A stretch of DNA of 64,000 bases from Novosphingobium profundi (GCF_018491765.1 NZ_JABWCU010000002.1:62001-126000), one strand, 5' to 3'. Shown: positions 38,491 to 49,137, counted from the first letter of the stretch. Notes: generated by a model from the sequence alone, not told the origin. Program-made: numbers and translations.

Positions 38491-41400
38491 ATGCCCGATC
38501 GCAAGTCGCGCGTGATGTTGATGTTGGCCACGATGCTGGTCGCCCCGTCCGCGCTCGCCGGGGAGCCGGGCACAGCGCCCGCGTCGGGCCATCAGGACAG
38601 CCAGGGCTCGCTCCGGGAAGCGTTCCGCGATCCGCCCAATTCGGCCCGCCCGCGTGTCTGGTGGCACTGGATGAACGGGAACATCACCAAGGACGGCATC
38701 GCCAAGGACATCGACTGGATGAAGCGCATGGGCATCGGGGGCCTCCAGACCTTCGATGCCAACTTGCAGACCCCGCAGGTGGTCGATCACCGCCTCGTCT
38801 ACATGACGCCCGAGTGGAAGGACGCCTTCCACTTCGCGGTGGAGAAGGCCGATGAGGCCGGGCTCGAGCTGGCGATCGCCTCCTCGCCGGGCTGGTCTGA
38901 AACCGGCGGGCCCTGGGTCGCGCCGCGCGACGGGCTCAAGAAACTGGTCTGGTCCTCGACGAGCGTGGCACCGGGCACCCGTTTCCAGGGGACGCTGCCC
39001 ACGCCGCCCTCGGTAACGGGGCCCTACCAGACGCTCAAGCCCGCGCTCTCGATCGAGGAAATGATCTCGGGTCATCCGGCCGAAGCGGGGCCGAGCTTCT
39101 ATGGCGATGTCGGCGTCTACGCGGTGCCGCAGGCCATTGCGGCCTCGCCGGCGCCGGCCGTCGTGCGCGATGGCCTCGGCAATGTCCTCAAGGCGGCCGA
39201 GCTGGCCGACGCGGACCTCGCGGGCGGCGTCACGCTCGCGCGCAAGGACGGGGAGGCGACCAGCCTTCGCGTCGATTACACCGCGGCGCGCGAAGTGCGT
39301 TCGGCCACGGTCTTCCTTCCCGGCGTGATCGTGCCCTTTGCCGGGGCGGCATACACCGCTGCGCTCGAGGCGAGCGAGGACGGCACCAACTGGAAGCCAA
39401 TCACCACGCTGACCCTTGGTGCGGTGCCGACGACGGCAAGCTTCCCGGCGGTCACGGCCGCGCATTTCCGGCTGGTGCTCAACCCCCGCACGCCCGATGG
39501 CGGCCTCGGGGCTCCGGCGCCGGGCGTTGCAATGGGCGGGCTGTTCGACGGCATCGGTGCGGCGCTTGCCAAGCAGCCGCTCGTCGTGGGGACCTTCAGG
39601 CTCGACGCGCAGCCCCGGGTCGACCGGTTCGAGACCAAGGCGGGCTACGTGATGAGCCGCGATTACTACGCCTTGCCCGAGGTGGCGGACGGTGCGCGCG
39701 GGGTCGATCCCGCGCAGGTGATAGACCTCACCGCCAAGGTAAAGGACGACGGCACGCTCGACTGGCAGGCGCCCGCACTTCCCGCGGGCCAGCGCTGGAC
39801 GATCCTGCGCATGGGCTATTCGCTGCTGGGAACCACCAACCACCCCGCGCCGCCCGAGGCCACCGGTCTCGAGGTCGACAAGTTCGACGGCGCGGCCGTG
39901 CGGCGCTACCTCGACCACTACCTCGCGATGTACAAGGACGCGGCCGGTGAGGGCATGGTCGGCAAGCGCGGCGTTCGCGCGCTGCTCACCGATTCGATCG
40001 AGGTGGGCGAAGCAAACTGGACGCCGCAGATGGTGGCGCAGTTCCAGCGCCTGCGCGGCTATGACCCAAGGCCCTGGCTGCCCGCGCTTTCGGGCGTGCT
40101 GGTGGGCACCCGCGCGCAGTCGGACAAGTTCCTCTACGACTACCGTCGCACGCTGGCCGACCTGCTGGCGAGCGAACACTACGGCACCGTTGCCAAGGTC
40201 GCGCACGAGAACGGCTTGATCGTCTATGGCGAAGCGCTTGAGGACCATCGCCCGATGCTGGGCGACGATATGTCGATGCGCAGCCACACCGATGTGCCGA
40301 TGGCGGCCATGTGGACCTTCAACAAGGACGAAGGCCCGCGCCAGACATTGATCGCGGACATGAAGGGCGCAGCTTCGGTCGCGCATCTCTATGGGCAGAA
40401 CCTTGTCGCGGCCGAATCGATGACCGCCTCGATGGCCCCCTGGGCCTTCGCGCCGCACGATCTCAAGCGCTTCATCGACATGGAATTCGTGAACGGGGTC
40501 AATCGGCCCGTCGTCCACACCTCGGTCCACGTGCCGGTCGACGACAAGAAGCCGGGCCTCTCGCTTTTCATTTTCGGTCAGTATTTCAACCGGATGGAGA
40601 GCTGGGGCGAGATGGCGCGACCTTGGGTCGACTATATGGCGCGCTCCTCGCTGCTGCTGCAGGAAGGGCGCAACCTGGCCGATGTTGCCTATTTCTACGG
40701 CGAAGAGGCACCGCTCACCGGACTCTACGGCGATACGCCGGTGGCCGATGCGCCCGTGCACTACGCCTATGACTTCCTCAGCCGCGACGCGCTGGTCGAC
40801 CTGCTGTCCAACGATGGCGCCGATGTAGTCGCGCCCAGCGGCGCGCGCTATCGGGCGATCTATCTGGGTGGCTCCTCGCAGCGCATGACGCTGGGAACGC
40901 TTCGCAAGCTGGCCGGGCTGGTCGAGGGCGGGGCCACGGTGATCGGCGCCAAGCCGGTCGGGACGCCGAGCCTGATGGCCGCCGCGGCCGGGGACGCAGC
41001 CGAATGGGACAGCCTTGCAGCCCGGCTCTGGCCGGGTGGCGCAGACGCGCGCGTGGGCAAGGGTCGGGTCATCGCCAGTGCGGACGTTGAAGCGGGGCTT
41101 GCTTCCATCGGCGTCGCGCCTGATTTCCGCTTCGTGGCCGAGCGGGCCGACCTGCGCATCCCCTTCGTCCATCGCCGTGATGGCGAGGGCGAGATCTACT
41201 ACCTCACCAACCCTTCCGACCAGGGCGCCAGGATCGAGGCGCATTTCCGAGTGACCGGCAAGGCGCCTGAACTCTGGCACCCCGAGACCGGGACGAGCGA
41301 ACCGGTCAGCTACCGCTTCGAGGACGGCGAGACGGTAGTGCCGCTCTCGCTGGTGGCGGACGATGCGGTCTTCGTGGTGTTCCGCAAGGATAGCCGCGCG

Positions 41401-41913
41401 ACAAGCCTGACCGTGCCCGCACCGGCGATGCGGGCGGTCGCGAACCTGGACGGGGGCTGGAGCGTGCGCTTCCAGGCCGGACGCGGGGCTCCGGCCGCGC
41501 TGGAGATGGCAAAGCTCGCGCCGCTCGAAACGAATGCGGATGCGGGGGTCAAGTACTTCTCGGGCGAGGCGACCTATACGCGGCAATTCACCTTGCCCTC
41601 GGGAGTGAAGCCGGGCCAGTCGCTCTGGCTTGACCTCGGCAAGGTGGGCGATCTTGCCGAAGTCCGCGTGAACGGCGTTCCCGCCGGCGCGGTCTGGCAC
41701 GCGCCTTACCGGATCGACATCGGCAAGGCGGTGAGGGCGGGCACCAACACGCTCGAGGTCAAGGTGGCCAACCTCTGGGTCAATCGCCTGATCGGCGATG
41801 CCCAGCCGGGCGCCACGCCGATCACCTGGACCGCGATGCCGACCTACCGTGCCGACGCGCCGCTGCGTCCTTCGGGCCTCATCGGTCCGGTCGTGCTCGA
41901 GGTGGGCAAGTAG
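38491..41913 (+). CDS. GH106-type alpha-L-rhamnosidase
   Basis: A large 1140-residue protein. A signal peptide (MPDRKSRVMLMLATMLVAPSALAG) is followed by the N-terminal signature RPRVWWHWMNGNITKDG and IDWMKRMGIGGLQTFD, characteristic of the GH106 rhamnosidase family. A TIM-barrel (with LLTDSIEVGEANWTP and DHRPMLGDDMSMRS) and C-terminal beta-sandwich modules (ending near LWLDLGKVGDLAEVRVNG) follow. It should release rhamnose from a rhamnosylated compound in the periplasm or at the surface, upstream of GH1 action. ATG 38491 has GGGAG upstream. Convergent with the LytTR gene. Confidence 0.9.
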   Translation: MPDRKSRVMLMLATMLVAPSALAGEPGTAPASGHQDSQGSLREAFRDPPNSARPRVWWHWMNGNITKDGIAKDIDWMKRMGIGGLQTFDANLQTPQVVDHRLVYMTPEWKDAFHFAVEKADEAGLELAIASSPGWSETGGPWVAPRDGLKKLVWSSTSVAPGTRFQGTLPTPPSVTGPYQTLKPALSIEEMISGHPAEAGPSFYGDVGVYAVPQAIAASPAPAVVRDGLGNVLKAAELADADLAGGVTLARKDGEATSLRVDYTAAREVRSATVFLPGVIVPFAGAAYTAALEASEDGTNWKPITTLTLGAVPTTASFPAVTAAHFRLVLNPRTPDGGLGAPAPGVAMGGLFDGIGAALAKQPLVVGTFRLDAQPRVDRFETKAGYVMSRDYYALPEVADGARGVDPAQVIDLTAKVKDDGTLDWQAPALPAGQRWTILRMGYSLLGTTNHPAPPEATGLEVDKFDGAAVRRYLDHYLAMYKDAAGEGMVGKRGVRALLTDSIEVGEANWTPQMVAQFQRLRGYDPRPWLPALSGVLVGTRAQSDKFLYDYRRTLADLLASEHYGTVAKVAHENGLIVYGEALEDHRPMLGDDMSMRSHTDVPMAAMWTFNKDEGPRQTLIADMKGAASVAHLYGQNLVAAESMTASMAPWAFAPHDLKRFIDMEFVNGVNRPVVHTSVHVPVDDKKPGLSLFIFGQYFNRMESWGEMARPWVDYMARSSLLLQEGRNLADVAYFYGEEAPLTGLYGDTPVADAPVHYAYDFLSRDALVDLLSNDGADVVAPSGARYRAIYLGGSSQRMTLGTLRKLAGLVEGGATVIGAKPVGTPSLMAAAAGDAAEWDSLAARLWPGGADARVGKGRVIASADVEAGLASIGVAPDFRFVAERADLRIPFVHRRDGEGEIYYLTNPSDQGARIEAHFRVTGKAPELWHPETGTSEPVSYRFEDGETVVPLSLVADDAVFVVFRKDSRATSLTVPAPAMRAVANLDGGWSVRFQAGRGAPAALEMAKLAPLETNADAGVKYFSGEATYTRQFTLPSGVKPGQSLWLDLGKVGDLAEVRVNGVPAGAVWHAPYRIDIGKAVRAGTNTLEVKVANLWVNRLIGDAQPGATPITWTAMPTYRADAPLRPSGLIGPVVLEVGK

Positions 41914-41940
41914 GCGCGAAGTCGCAGCAGGGGGCAGGGG

Positions 41941-42879
41941 TTAGCGCGCAGCGAGTCCGGGTTCGCCTTGCGCCTTGCCTTCTCGCGCCTCGAAGTCGAG
42001 CAGTCCGGCCATTTCGGCCTGGTTACGGAATGAGCGGCTGACCGGGACCTCGAGCGCGTTCACGAGCTTGAGGCGCGGGGCCGCCCGGCTGCCGACGACC
42101 GCGTGCACCGCGCCATGCGCCACCCAGTAGCTGCGGTGCACCTGCAGGCCTTGCGCGCCCAGTTCGTGGATCGCGTCCTTGAGCCGATAAAGCACGAGCG
42201 CCTCGCCCTGATCGGTGTGGACGCGCAAGTAGTGCTGTTCGGAGGCGAGCGCGAGAATGCGCCCGCGCGCCGAGGCCGGCAGGCGCGCCATCAGGCCTGA
42301 GGCGGCTTGCGCGCCGACGGGCGCGGCATGTGCGTCGCCGCGTGCCGTCGCCGGGGCATGTGGCTCGGGCCGGTAGCCGAACAGCGGCATCCTGGCGATG
42401 TGGAACAGGCCCAGGCACACGGCGGGCCAGGCCAGATAGCCGTAGAAATGGGTCTTGAGGAACTCGGCGGGATCGAGGCTGGCGTCGGGCAGCGGGCGCC
42501 CGATCGGCAGCGTGGGGAACATGGCGTGATAGCCGTGGACCCAGAGGCGCAGGAACAGGTCCGAGGGGAACGAGGCGAGGAGCGCTCCTGCCAGCAGGGT
42601 CGCTCCCAGGGGCACGCGCCGGCGGCGCAGCGGCCCGGCGACGAGGCGGCAGAAGGCGTCGTTGAGCCACCATCCGCTGAACGACATGCCCATCCAGAAG
42701 GCGAGCGCGTGGACCTTGGGCCAGGCGATCGTGCGCCCGACTTGCGGCCAGCCCGAAAGGAAGCCGAGCAGCAGCGGAATGAGCACATAGTGCAGGAGCG
42801 TCTGGCGCGGGTTGAGGCCGGCGAGGCAAGGCTCGTCGCTGCGCCAGAATTCCCGCTCCCAGATTCGAAATCGCGGCAT
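41941..42879 (-). CDS. Membrane-bound LytTR-domain regulator
   Basis: A 312-residue protein. The N-terminal part has about four membrane helices (including LLHYVLIPLLLGFLSGW, LGATLLAGALLASF and LAWPAVCLGLFHIA). The C-terminal 100 residues are a LytTR DNA-binding domain (RILALASEQHYLRVHT, LKDAIHEL, GLQVHRSYWVAHGAV, VNALEVPVSRSFR). It probably regulates genes from the membrane without a separate receiver domain. ATG 42879 (MPRFRIWEREF) is preferred to the longer frame. It is convergent with the rhamnosidase and divergent from the amine oxidase; its targets are unknown. Confidence 0.87.
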   Translation of the reverse strand: MPRFRIWEREFWRSDEPCLAGLNPRQTLLHYVLIPLLLGFLSGWPQVGRTIAWPKVHALAFWMGMSFSGWWLNDAFCRLVAGPLRRRRVPLGATLLAGALLASFPSDLFLRLWVHGYHAMFPTLPIGRPLPDASLDPAEFLKTHFYGYLAWPAVCLGLFHIARMPLFGYRPEPHAPATARGDAHAAPVGAQAASGLMARLPASARGRILALASEQHYLRVHTDQGEALVLYRLKDAIHELGAQGLQVHRSYWVAHGAVHAVVGSRAAPRLKLVNALEVPVSRSFRNQAEMAGLLDFEAREGKAQGEPGLAAR

Positions 42880-43148
42880 CGGCCCGTCCCCTAGCGCACA
42901 TACGTCGAGCGGCCCGCGCCAAGTCGCGCGCACGGACGCGAATCCTTGGGTGGCGGTGCCAGTGCATTTCGTGCAGCACGAATGGTATCCGTGCAAGTTT
43001 GGCGGTGCGTGAAGGGCACCGGTGCATTTTGCCCGTCAGTCGGGAACCGGGCGTTGCGTGTGCATCCCCGCCCATCATCAAGGACGCATAGGCCTGGCCC
43101 GAACCGGGAACCGTCCATGCCATCCAGCTACTACCTTGGAGACCCTTG
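42880..43148. other. Divergent intergenic region (LytTR / amine oxidase)
   Basis: 269 bases holding the promoters of both divergent genes. The amine-oxidase site GGAG at 43137-43140 is clear. Repeated TGCA-containing words (for example GGTGCATTTTGCCCG near 43021) might be LytTR or oxidase regulator sites, but I cannot define one. Confidence 0.35.
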
Positions 43149-44636
43149 ATGATCACTCGTCGCGCGATACTGGCTGCAGGTGCCGCCGGAACCGCTGTCC
43201 TGGCCTTGCCGCGCATGGCCTTCGCCGCCGAGCAGAGCGACGTCATCATCCTGGGGGCGGGCCTCTCGGGTCTTCATGCTGCCGAGTTGCTGGCGCAAGT
43301 GGGCATGAAGGTCACCGTCCTCGAAGCGCGCGAGCGTGTGGGCGGCCGCGTCGAGACCGTCCAGACCGTCGACGGGCCGATCGAGGTCGGCGCGAGCCAG
43401 ATCGGGCGCGGCTATGCGCGCGTTCTCGATGCCTGTGAGCGCTATGGCCTCAAACTGATCCCCGAGGACCGCGACCTGCTTGCCTTCGGGGGCTATTTCA
43501 ACGGCCAGTGGATCGATCCCAAGACCTGGGCGGACAACCCGCTCAACACGACCGTGGGCGAGGAGCGTGCGATCAACCCGATCCTGATGGGGCAGGCGGT
43601 TGCGGCCAGGCACAACCCGCTCAAGGAAGTGGATGACTGGCTCAAGCCCGAATTCGGCAAGTATGACTTTTCACTGCGCCAGCTCATGCAGCAGCAGGGC
43701 TACAGCGAGGCCGCGATTTCGCTCGCGCAGTATTCCTCGCCCGGCATCGGCCTCGATGGAACCTCGATGCTGCGCATCTGGCAGGAGGAGACCCGCAGCG
43801 GGATCGACCGCAAGCTGGGCGAGGCGGCCAAGGTCCAGCGCCACCGCGACCATCCCTTCGGCGAGGCGAACGACCACACGCTGGTCTCGGGGCTCGCCTC
43901 GATCAGCAACGTGGACGGCGGGCTCTACCAGTTGCCCGGAGCCATGGCCGCCAAGCTTGGCGACGCGGTGCGCCTGAACAGCAAGGTCGTCCAGATCGCG
44001 ATGAACGAGACCGGCGCGACCGTGCGGACCCAGGACGGGGCCGCCTATTCGGCGCGCTTCGTCATTTCGGCTTTGCCCTTCTCGGTGCTGCGCCATGTCG
44101 AGATCGTCGCTTCGAAGGACAATCTCACCCAGCGCAAGGCGATCTCCACGATGCCCTACGCCAATACTGCGCGTCTCTACCTCACCGTCGAGCGACCGTT
44201 CTGGAAGGAGGATGGCTTGCCCGCCTCGTTCTCGACCGACGGGCCGATCGGCATGTTCTGGGGCATCGATAACCACACCGGTGAGGGTGTCCACCGCGCG
44301 ATGGTGGTCATGGTGGGCACCGTCGCGCAGGAGATCGCGCGCATGGATCACGAGGACGCCGAGGCTTTCATCCAGCGCGAAGTGGTGCGCATGCGCCCGG
44401 CCGCCAAGGGGCTGCTGCGCTACCAGACCTACAAGGACTGGGCGCGCGACCCCTTCCAGCAGGGCTGCGGGTTCAGTCTCGCACCCGGTCAGGTCAACGC
44501 CTTCGCGCGCACGATGACCGATCCCTGGCAGGTCATGCATTTTGCGGGCGAGCACACCCGGCGGCTCGACTACGGCATGGAATCGGCGATGGAGAGCGGT
44601 GAGCGCGCCGCGCTCGAGGTCGCCGCGCGCGCCTGA
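43149..44636 (+). CDS. Flavin-dependent monoamine oxidase family protein, Tat-exported
   Basis: A 495-residue FAD enzyme. An N-terminal twin-arginine-like signal (TRRAILAAGAAGTAVLALP, cleavage after AFA) precedes the FAD motif DVIILGAGLSGLHAAELL and VLEARERVGGRVETV. The C-terminal WQVMHFAGEHTRRLDYGMESAMESGERAA is the FAD/substrate motif of amine oxidases. It would oxidise an amine in the periplasm with release of H2O2; the substrate is unknown. The start is ATG 43149 (GGAG 8 bases upstream). Confidence 0.9.
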   Translation: MITRRAILAAGAAGTAVLALPRMAFAAEQSDVIILGAGLSGLHAAELLAQVGMKVTVLEARERVGGRVETVQTVDGPIEVGASQIGRGYARVLDACERYGLKLIPEDRDLLAFGGYFNGQWIDPKTWADNPLNTTVGEERAINPILMGQAVAARHNPLKEVDDWLKPEFGKYDFSLRQLMQQQGYSEAAISLAQYSSPGIGLDGTSMLRIWQEETRSGIDRKLGEAAKVQRHRDHPFGEANDHTLVSGLASISNVDGGLYQLPGAMAAKLGDAVRLNSKVVQIAMNETGATVRTQDGAAYSARFVISALPFSVLRHVEIVASKDNLTQRKAISTMPYANTARLYLTVERPFWKEDGLPASFSTDGPIGMFWGIDNHTGEGVHRAMVVMVGTVAQEIARMDHEDAEAFIQREVVRMRPAAKGLLRYQTYKDWARDPFQQGCGFSLAPGQVNAFARTMTDPWQVMHFAGEHTRRLDYGMESAMESGERAALEVAARA

Positions 44637-45863
<1,227 letters not shown>

Positions 45864-45872
45864 GACATGCAT

Positions 45873-45899
45873 GCGGCGGGGCGAGGTTCGTCCCGCCGC
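45873..45899 (+). terminator. Hairpin after mreB
   Basis: An 8-base-pair GC stem (GCGGCGGG and complement) with an 11-base loop, 10 bases beyond the mreB stop. There is no T-tract. It is consistent with mreB being transcribed alone. Confidence 0.45.
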
Positions 45900-46001
45900 G
45901 CGATTCCGCGAACACACATCGGGCACCGCGAGGCGCTTGCCCGAAGGCAGCCTTCCGGCGGGCTATTGCGTGTCGGGAAGATCTGTTCGCTTGTCGCACG
46001 G

Positions 46002-46023
46002 GGCCCGCAGCGTGCTGCGGGCC
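46002..46023 (-). terminator. Hairpin downstream of tRNA-Ser
   Basis: A perfect 10-base-pair inverted repeat (GGCCCGCAGC and complement) with a 2-base centre, 2 bases past the CCA end of the tRNA on the minus strand. It is likely a 3' processing or termination hairpin. Confidence 0.55.
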
Positions 46024-46025
46024 GG

Positions 46026-46116
46026 TGGCGGAGACGGAGGGATTCGAACCCTCGGTACCCTGATAGAGTACGGTTCCTTAGCAGGGAACTGGTTTCAGCC
46101 ACTCACCCACGTCTCC
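46026..46116 (-). tRNA. tRNA-Ser (anticodon GCU)
   Basis: A 91-base gene including an encoded CCA end. The 7-bp acceptor stem is GGAGACG/CGTCTCC with discriminator G. The anticodon stem GTTCC/GGAAC holds the loop CTGCTAA, anticodon GCT, which reads the AGC/AGU serine codons. A long variable arm is present, as in class II serine tRNAs, and the T-arm GAGGG-TTCGAAT-CCCTC is canonical. Confidence 0.97.
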
Positions 46117-46386
46117 GCAAGCGGCTCAGGGGCGTGCCTATAGCCATGGTCTTCTGGACCCGCAAGGGGCCTGTGGCGCCTTTTTTAAATTCCTTGGTCG
46201 AAAGCGGAAAACGGGGCCGCGCCGGATTCGATTGGCCGCAAATGCGACTCGCTCCGCCGACCGTTCATTGCGGGGTCAGCCGTGGTTGATTCTTAATGGG
46301 CGATCGTGTTCTAGCGGCCGCACGAGGTTCGCTGGAACGTCGGAACTTTGGCGCAAAGGGCAAGTCTGCCCGGGAGGAGCGAGTAC
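46117..46386. other. Intergenic region tRNA-Ser / EipA gene
   Basis: 270 bases with promoters for the tRNA (-) and the DUF1134 gene (+). No other feature recognised; an open frame from 46348 (TTG) only extends the next gene. Confidence 0.4.
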
Positions 46387-47250
46387 GTGCGCAAGCAAAC
46401 CACACAGCGGGCCGGTTTCCGGCAGAGCCTGATCGCGGTCGTGGCCGCGACGGCGATGGCTGTGCTGGGGCCGGCGGGAACCGCCCGGGCCCAGATCCAG
46501 ACGGTCGATCCCGATGCGGCAATCGACGGCGACCTGCAGGGAGGCTCGACGCAGTACCCCGCAACCAGCGCCCCGCAAAGCCAGCCGACCAGCCGCAATG
46601 GCGAGCTTCCCGCCAAGGACGACAGCTACCCCGATCAGACGTACGATCCGCAAGGCAGCGCGGGCAACGGCACCCCGGTCGAGCCGGCGCCGCTGCCGCA
46701 GGCGCCGAGCGGGGCGCCCGTCGCGCCGCCGCCTTCGACCATGCCCTCGGGCCAGGTCGGCGATGGCGCCACCTACCACGAGGACGATCTCATCGGCGCG
46801 GCCGAAGGTGTCTTCGGCAAGGGTGCGCAAGGCCTGGCCGACCTGATCAAGGACCTGCTCAAGAAGCAGGGTGAACCCAACGCCTATATCGTCGGACGCG
46901 AGGCGGGCGGCGCCTTCGCGGTGGGCCTGCGCTATGGTTCGGGCACGCTTTACCACAAGATCGAAGGGCAGCAGCCGGTCTACTGGACGGGTCCCTCGAT
47001 CGGTTTCGACGCGGGTGCGAACGCGGCCAGCACCTTCGTACTCGTCTATAATCTCTACGACACCGATGACCTCTACAAGCGTTTCGGGGCGGGCGAAGGG
47101 CAGGCCTACCTGATCGGAGGCTTCAACGTCTCGTACTTGCGCCGGGGCGACACCGTGCTGATTCCCGTGCGCGCCGGCGCGGGCCTGCGGCTGGGCGCGA
47201 ATATCGGCTATATGAAGTTTTCCAGAAAGCAGCAGTGGCTGCCCTTCTGA
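46387..47250 (+). CDS. eipA: DUF1134/EipA-family periplasmic protein
   Basis: A 287-residue protein. A signal peptide (basic start, SLIAVVAATAMAVLG, cleavage after ARAQ) is followed by a Pro/Gln/Ser-rich linker (about 35-130). The C-terminal DUF1134 domain (about 140-287) contains YIVGREAGGAFAVGLRYGSG and PSIGFDAGANAASTFVLVYNL. The family member EipA of Brucella is a beta-barrel-like periplasmic protein needed for envelope integrity. The start GTG 46387 has GGGAGGAG 7 bases upstream and is preferred over TTG 46348. Confidence 0.87.
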   Translation: MRKQTTQRAGFRQSLIAVVAATAMAVLGPAGTARAQIQTVDPDAAIDGDLQGGSTQYPATSAPQSQPTSRNGELPAKDDSYPDQTYDPQGSAGNGTPVEPAPLPQAPSGAPVAPPPSTMPSGQVGDGATYHEDDLIGAAEGVFGKGAQGLADLIKDLLKKQGEPNAYIVGREAGGAFAVGLRYGSGTLYHKIEGQQPVYWTGPSIGFDAGANAASTFVLVYNLYDTDDLYKRFGAGEGQAYLIGGFNVSYLRRGDTVLIPVRAGAGLRLGANIGYMKFSRKQQWLPF

Positions 47251-47280
47251 TTGCGCATTTGCGCAATGATCTGAGCTGGG

Positions 47281-47312
47281 ACGCGCCTCCATTCGGGGGC
47301 GCGTTTCGTTTT
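47281..47312 (+). terminator. Rho-independent terminator after eipA
   Basis: A 10-base-pair stem with one G-U pair and a 4-base ATTC loop, followed by a T-rich tail (TTTCGTTTT). It starts 30 bases past the stop. Confidence 0.85.
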
Positions 47313-47395
47313 GGGCCCCGGTTGCGTTTCTTGTGGTCGCAAAGTCGCAATAGAGTGTTGCACCTCCTTCGCGGCGGGAGTAAGTGCCGCCCGCC

Positions 47396-48574
47396 ATGCT
47401 AAGCAACCTTGAACAACAGCCCGCCGACGCGCTTCTCGCGCTGATCAAGCTCCACAACGACGACCCGCGCGCCGACAAGATCGATCTTGGCGTGGGCGTC
47501 TACCGTACCGGTGAGGGGGAGACCCCCGTTTTCGCCGCCATCAAGGCGGCCGAGAAGAAGCTCGTCGAGACGCAGGATTCCAAGGCCTACCTCGGCCCCG
47601 AAGGCGACATGGGCTTCGTCGAAGCGCTCATGCCCTACGTGTTCGGCAAGGAAGACCCGGCCATGGGCGGGCGCATCGAGGGCATGCAGACCCCCGGCGG
47701 CACCGGTTCGCTGCGTCTGGCGCTCGCGATGGCGAAGCGCGCGGGCGTGACGCGCATCATCGTGGGCAAGCCGAGCTGGCCCAACCACAACCAGATCTGC
47801 AAGGACCTGGGCCTTGGCGTCGTCGAGTTCAACCACGCGGGCGCGGACGGCCAGGTCGACATGGACGCCCTTCGCGCAGCCATCGCCGATGCGGGCGAGG
47901 GTGATGCCATCCTCCTGCACGGCTGCTGCCACAACCCCACCGGCATCGACTATTCGCACGCCAATTGGGACGAGATCGCGGGCCTGCTCGCCAAGAGCGC
48001 GATCCTGCCGATCCTCGACCTTGCCTACCAGGGGCTGGGCATGGGCATGGAAGAGGACGCCTACGGCCTTCGCCGCGTGCTCTCCGAAGTTTCCGATGCG
48101 CTGATCTGCTATTCGTGCGACAAGAACTTCGGTCTCTACCGTGACCGTGTCGGCGCGCTCTACGCGATGGTCAAGGACCCGGCCGACCTCACCAAGGTGA
48201 TGTCGAACGGCCACAATCTCGCGCGCGCCAACTGGTCGCAGCCGCCAGATCACGGCGGTGCGGCGGTTCGTCTCGTGCTCGAGGACGCCGAGCTGACCAA
48301 GCTGTGGCTGGCCGAGCTTGACGAGATGCGCGATCGCATGCGCTGGGTGCGGGACAAGCTGGCCGCGGCCGGCACGACCGGCGGTGTCGACCTGACCCCG
48401 ATCGGTTCGCAGAACGGTCTGTTCTCGATCATCCCCTTCACCCCCGAGCAGGTCCAGGCCATGCGCAAGGATCACGGAATCTACTTTGCCGGTTCGGGCC
48501 GCATCAACGTCGCCGGTCTCACCACCGGCAACATCGACCAGTTCATTGCCGCCGTCGCGGACGTGACCGGCTGA
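47396..48574 (+). CDS. Aromatic/aspartate aminotransferase (class I, PLP)
   Basis: Transfers amino groups between aspartate or aromatic amino acids and 2-oxoglutarate. The protein has 392 residues with the class Ia pattern of TyrB/AspC: KIDLGVGVYRTGEGETPV near the N-terminus, GGTGSLRLA, HGCCHNPTGID, the PLP-binding lysine in YSCDKNFGLYRDRVGA and the substrate Arg in GRINVAGL. ATG 47396 (MLSNLEQQPAD) is the family-like start; a GTG at 47384 has a closer GGGAG and cannot be excluded. It overlaps the GNAT gene by one base. AspC and TyrB cannot be told apart here. Confidence 0.92.
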   Translation: MLSNLEQQPADALLALIKLHNDDPRADKIDLGVGVYRTGEGETPVFAAIKAAEKKLVETQDSKAYLGPEGDMGFVEALMPYVFGKEDPAMGGRIEGMQTPGGTGSLRLALAMAKRAGVTRIIVGKPSWPNHNQICKDLGLGVVEFNHAGADGQVDMDALRAAIADAGEGDAILLHGCCHNPTGIDYSHANWDEIAGLLAKSAILPILDLAYQGLGMGMEEDAYGLRRVLSEVSDALICYSCDKNFGLYRDRVGALYAMVKDPADLTKVMSNGHNLARANWSQPPDHGGAAVRLVLEDAELTKLWLAELDEMRDRMRWVRDKLAAAGTTGGVDLTPIGSQNGLFSIIPFTPEQVQAMRKDHGIYFAGSGRINVAGLTTGNIDQFIAAVADVTG

Positions 48575-49128
48575 TGGACTTCGATCGTCAGCCGGTCCTC
48601 GCAGGAGGCCGGCTGACGCTCCGGCCTCTTACCCAGGCCGATTGGGACGCCTTCGCGGGCGTCGCGTCCGATCCGCAGATCTGGGCGCTCCACCCTTTTC
48701 ATGACCGCTGGAAACCCGAAGTCACGCGCGCCTTCTTCGAGCAGGGCCTGGCGCGCGGCGGAGCCTTGGCGATCATCGAGACAGCCTCGGATGCCTTTCT
48801 GGGCTCGAGCCAGTTCGGCGTGGTCGATCCGGCGCTGCCGGACGCGATCGAGGTGGGCTGGTCGTTCCTTGCCCGCGCCTGCTGGGGCAAGGGTTTCAAC
48901 CGCGAATTCAAGGCGCTGATGGTCGCGCACGCGCTGACCCATTTTGAACGCGTGGTGTTCGAGGTCGGGGCCGGCAACGTCATCTCGCGCCGGGCCATGG
49001 CCAATATCGGTGGTCAGCTGACCGAGCGCATCAGCCGCCGTGAGTGCTGCGGCGTGATGGTCGATCACGTCACCTTCGAGATCACCCGAGCGAGTTTTGC
49101 CGGCTCGCCGTTGGCCAATGCGGTCTGA
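48574..49128 (+). CDS. GNAT-family N-acetyltransferase
   Basis: A 184-residue protein of the RimJ/RimL-like Acetyltransf_3 group. An N-terminal GGRLTLRPLTQADWDAF is followed by the beta-strand and acetyl-CoA region ALPDAIEVGWSFLARACWGKGFNREF and VVFEVGAGNVISRRAMANIG. The acceptor may be a small molecule or protein N-terminus; unknown. It is translationally linked to the aminotransferase (TGATG overlap) and ends convergent with ribE. Confidence 0.87.
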   Translation: MDFDRQPVLAGGRLTLRPLTQADWDAFAGVASDPQIWALHPFHDRWKPEVTRAFFEQGLARGGALAIIETASDAFLGSSQFGVVDPALPDAIEVGWSFLARACWGKGFNREFKALMVAHALTHFERVVFEVGAGNVISRRAMANIGGQLTERISRRECCGVMVDHVTFEITRASFAGSPLANAV

Positions 49129-49137
49129 TCTTCGCGA

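Noticed and set aside
38461..41700. Very long minus-strand open frame opposite the GH106 gene
   Set aside because: It mirrors the codon pattern of GH106 and has no domain; GC-rich third positions suppress stops.
46026..46116. Integration site with phage or island remains at tRNA-Ser
   Set aside because: No integrase or direct repeat of the tRNA 3' end was seen in the flanks.
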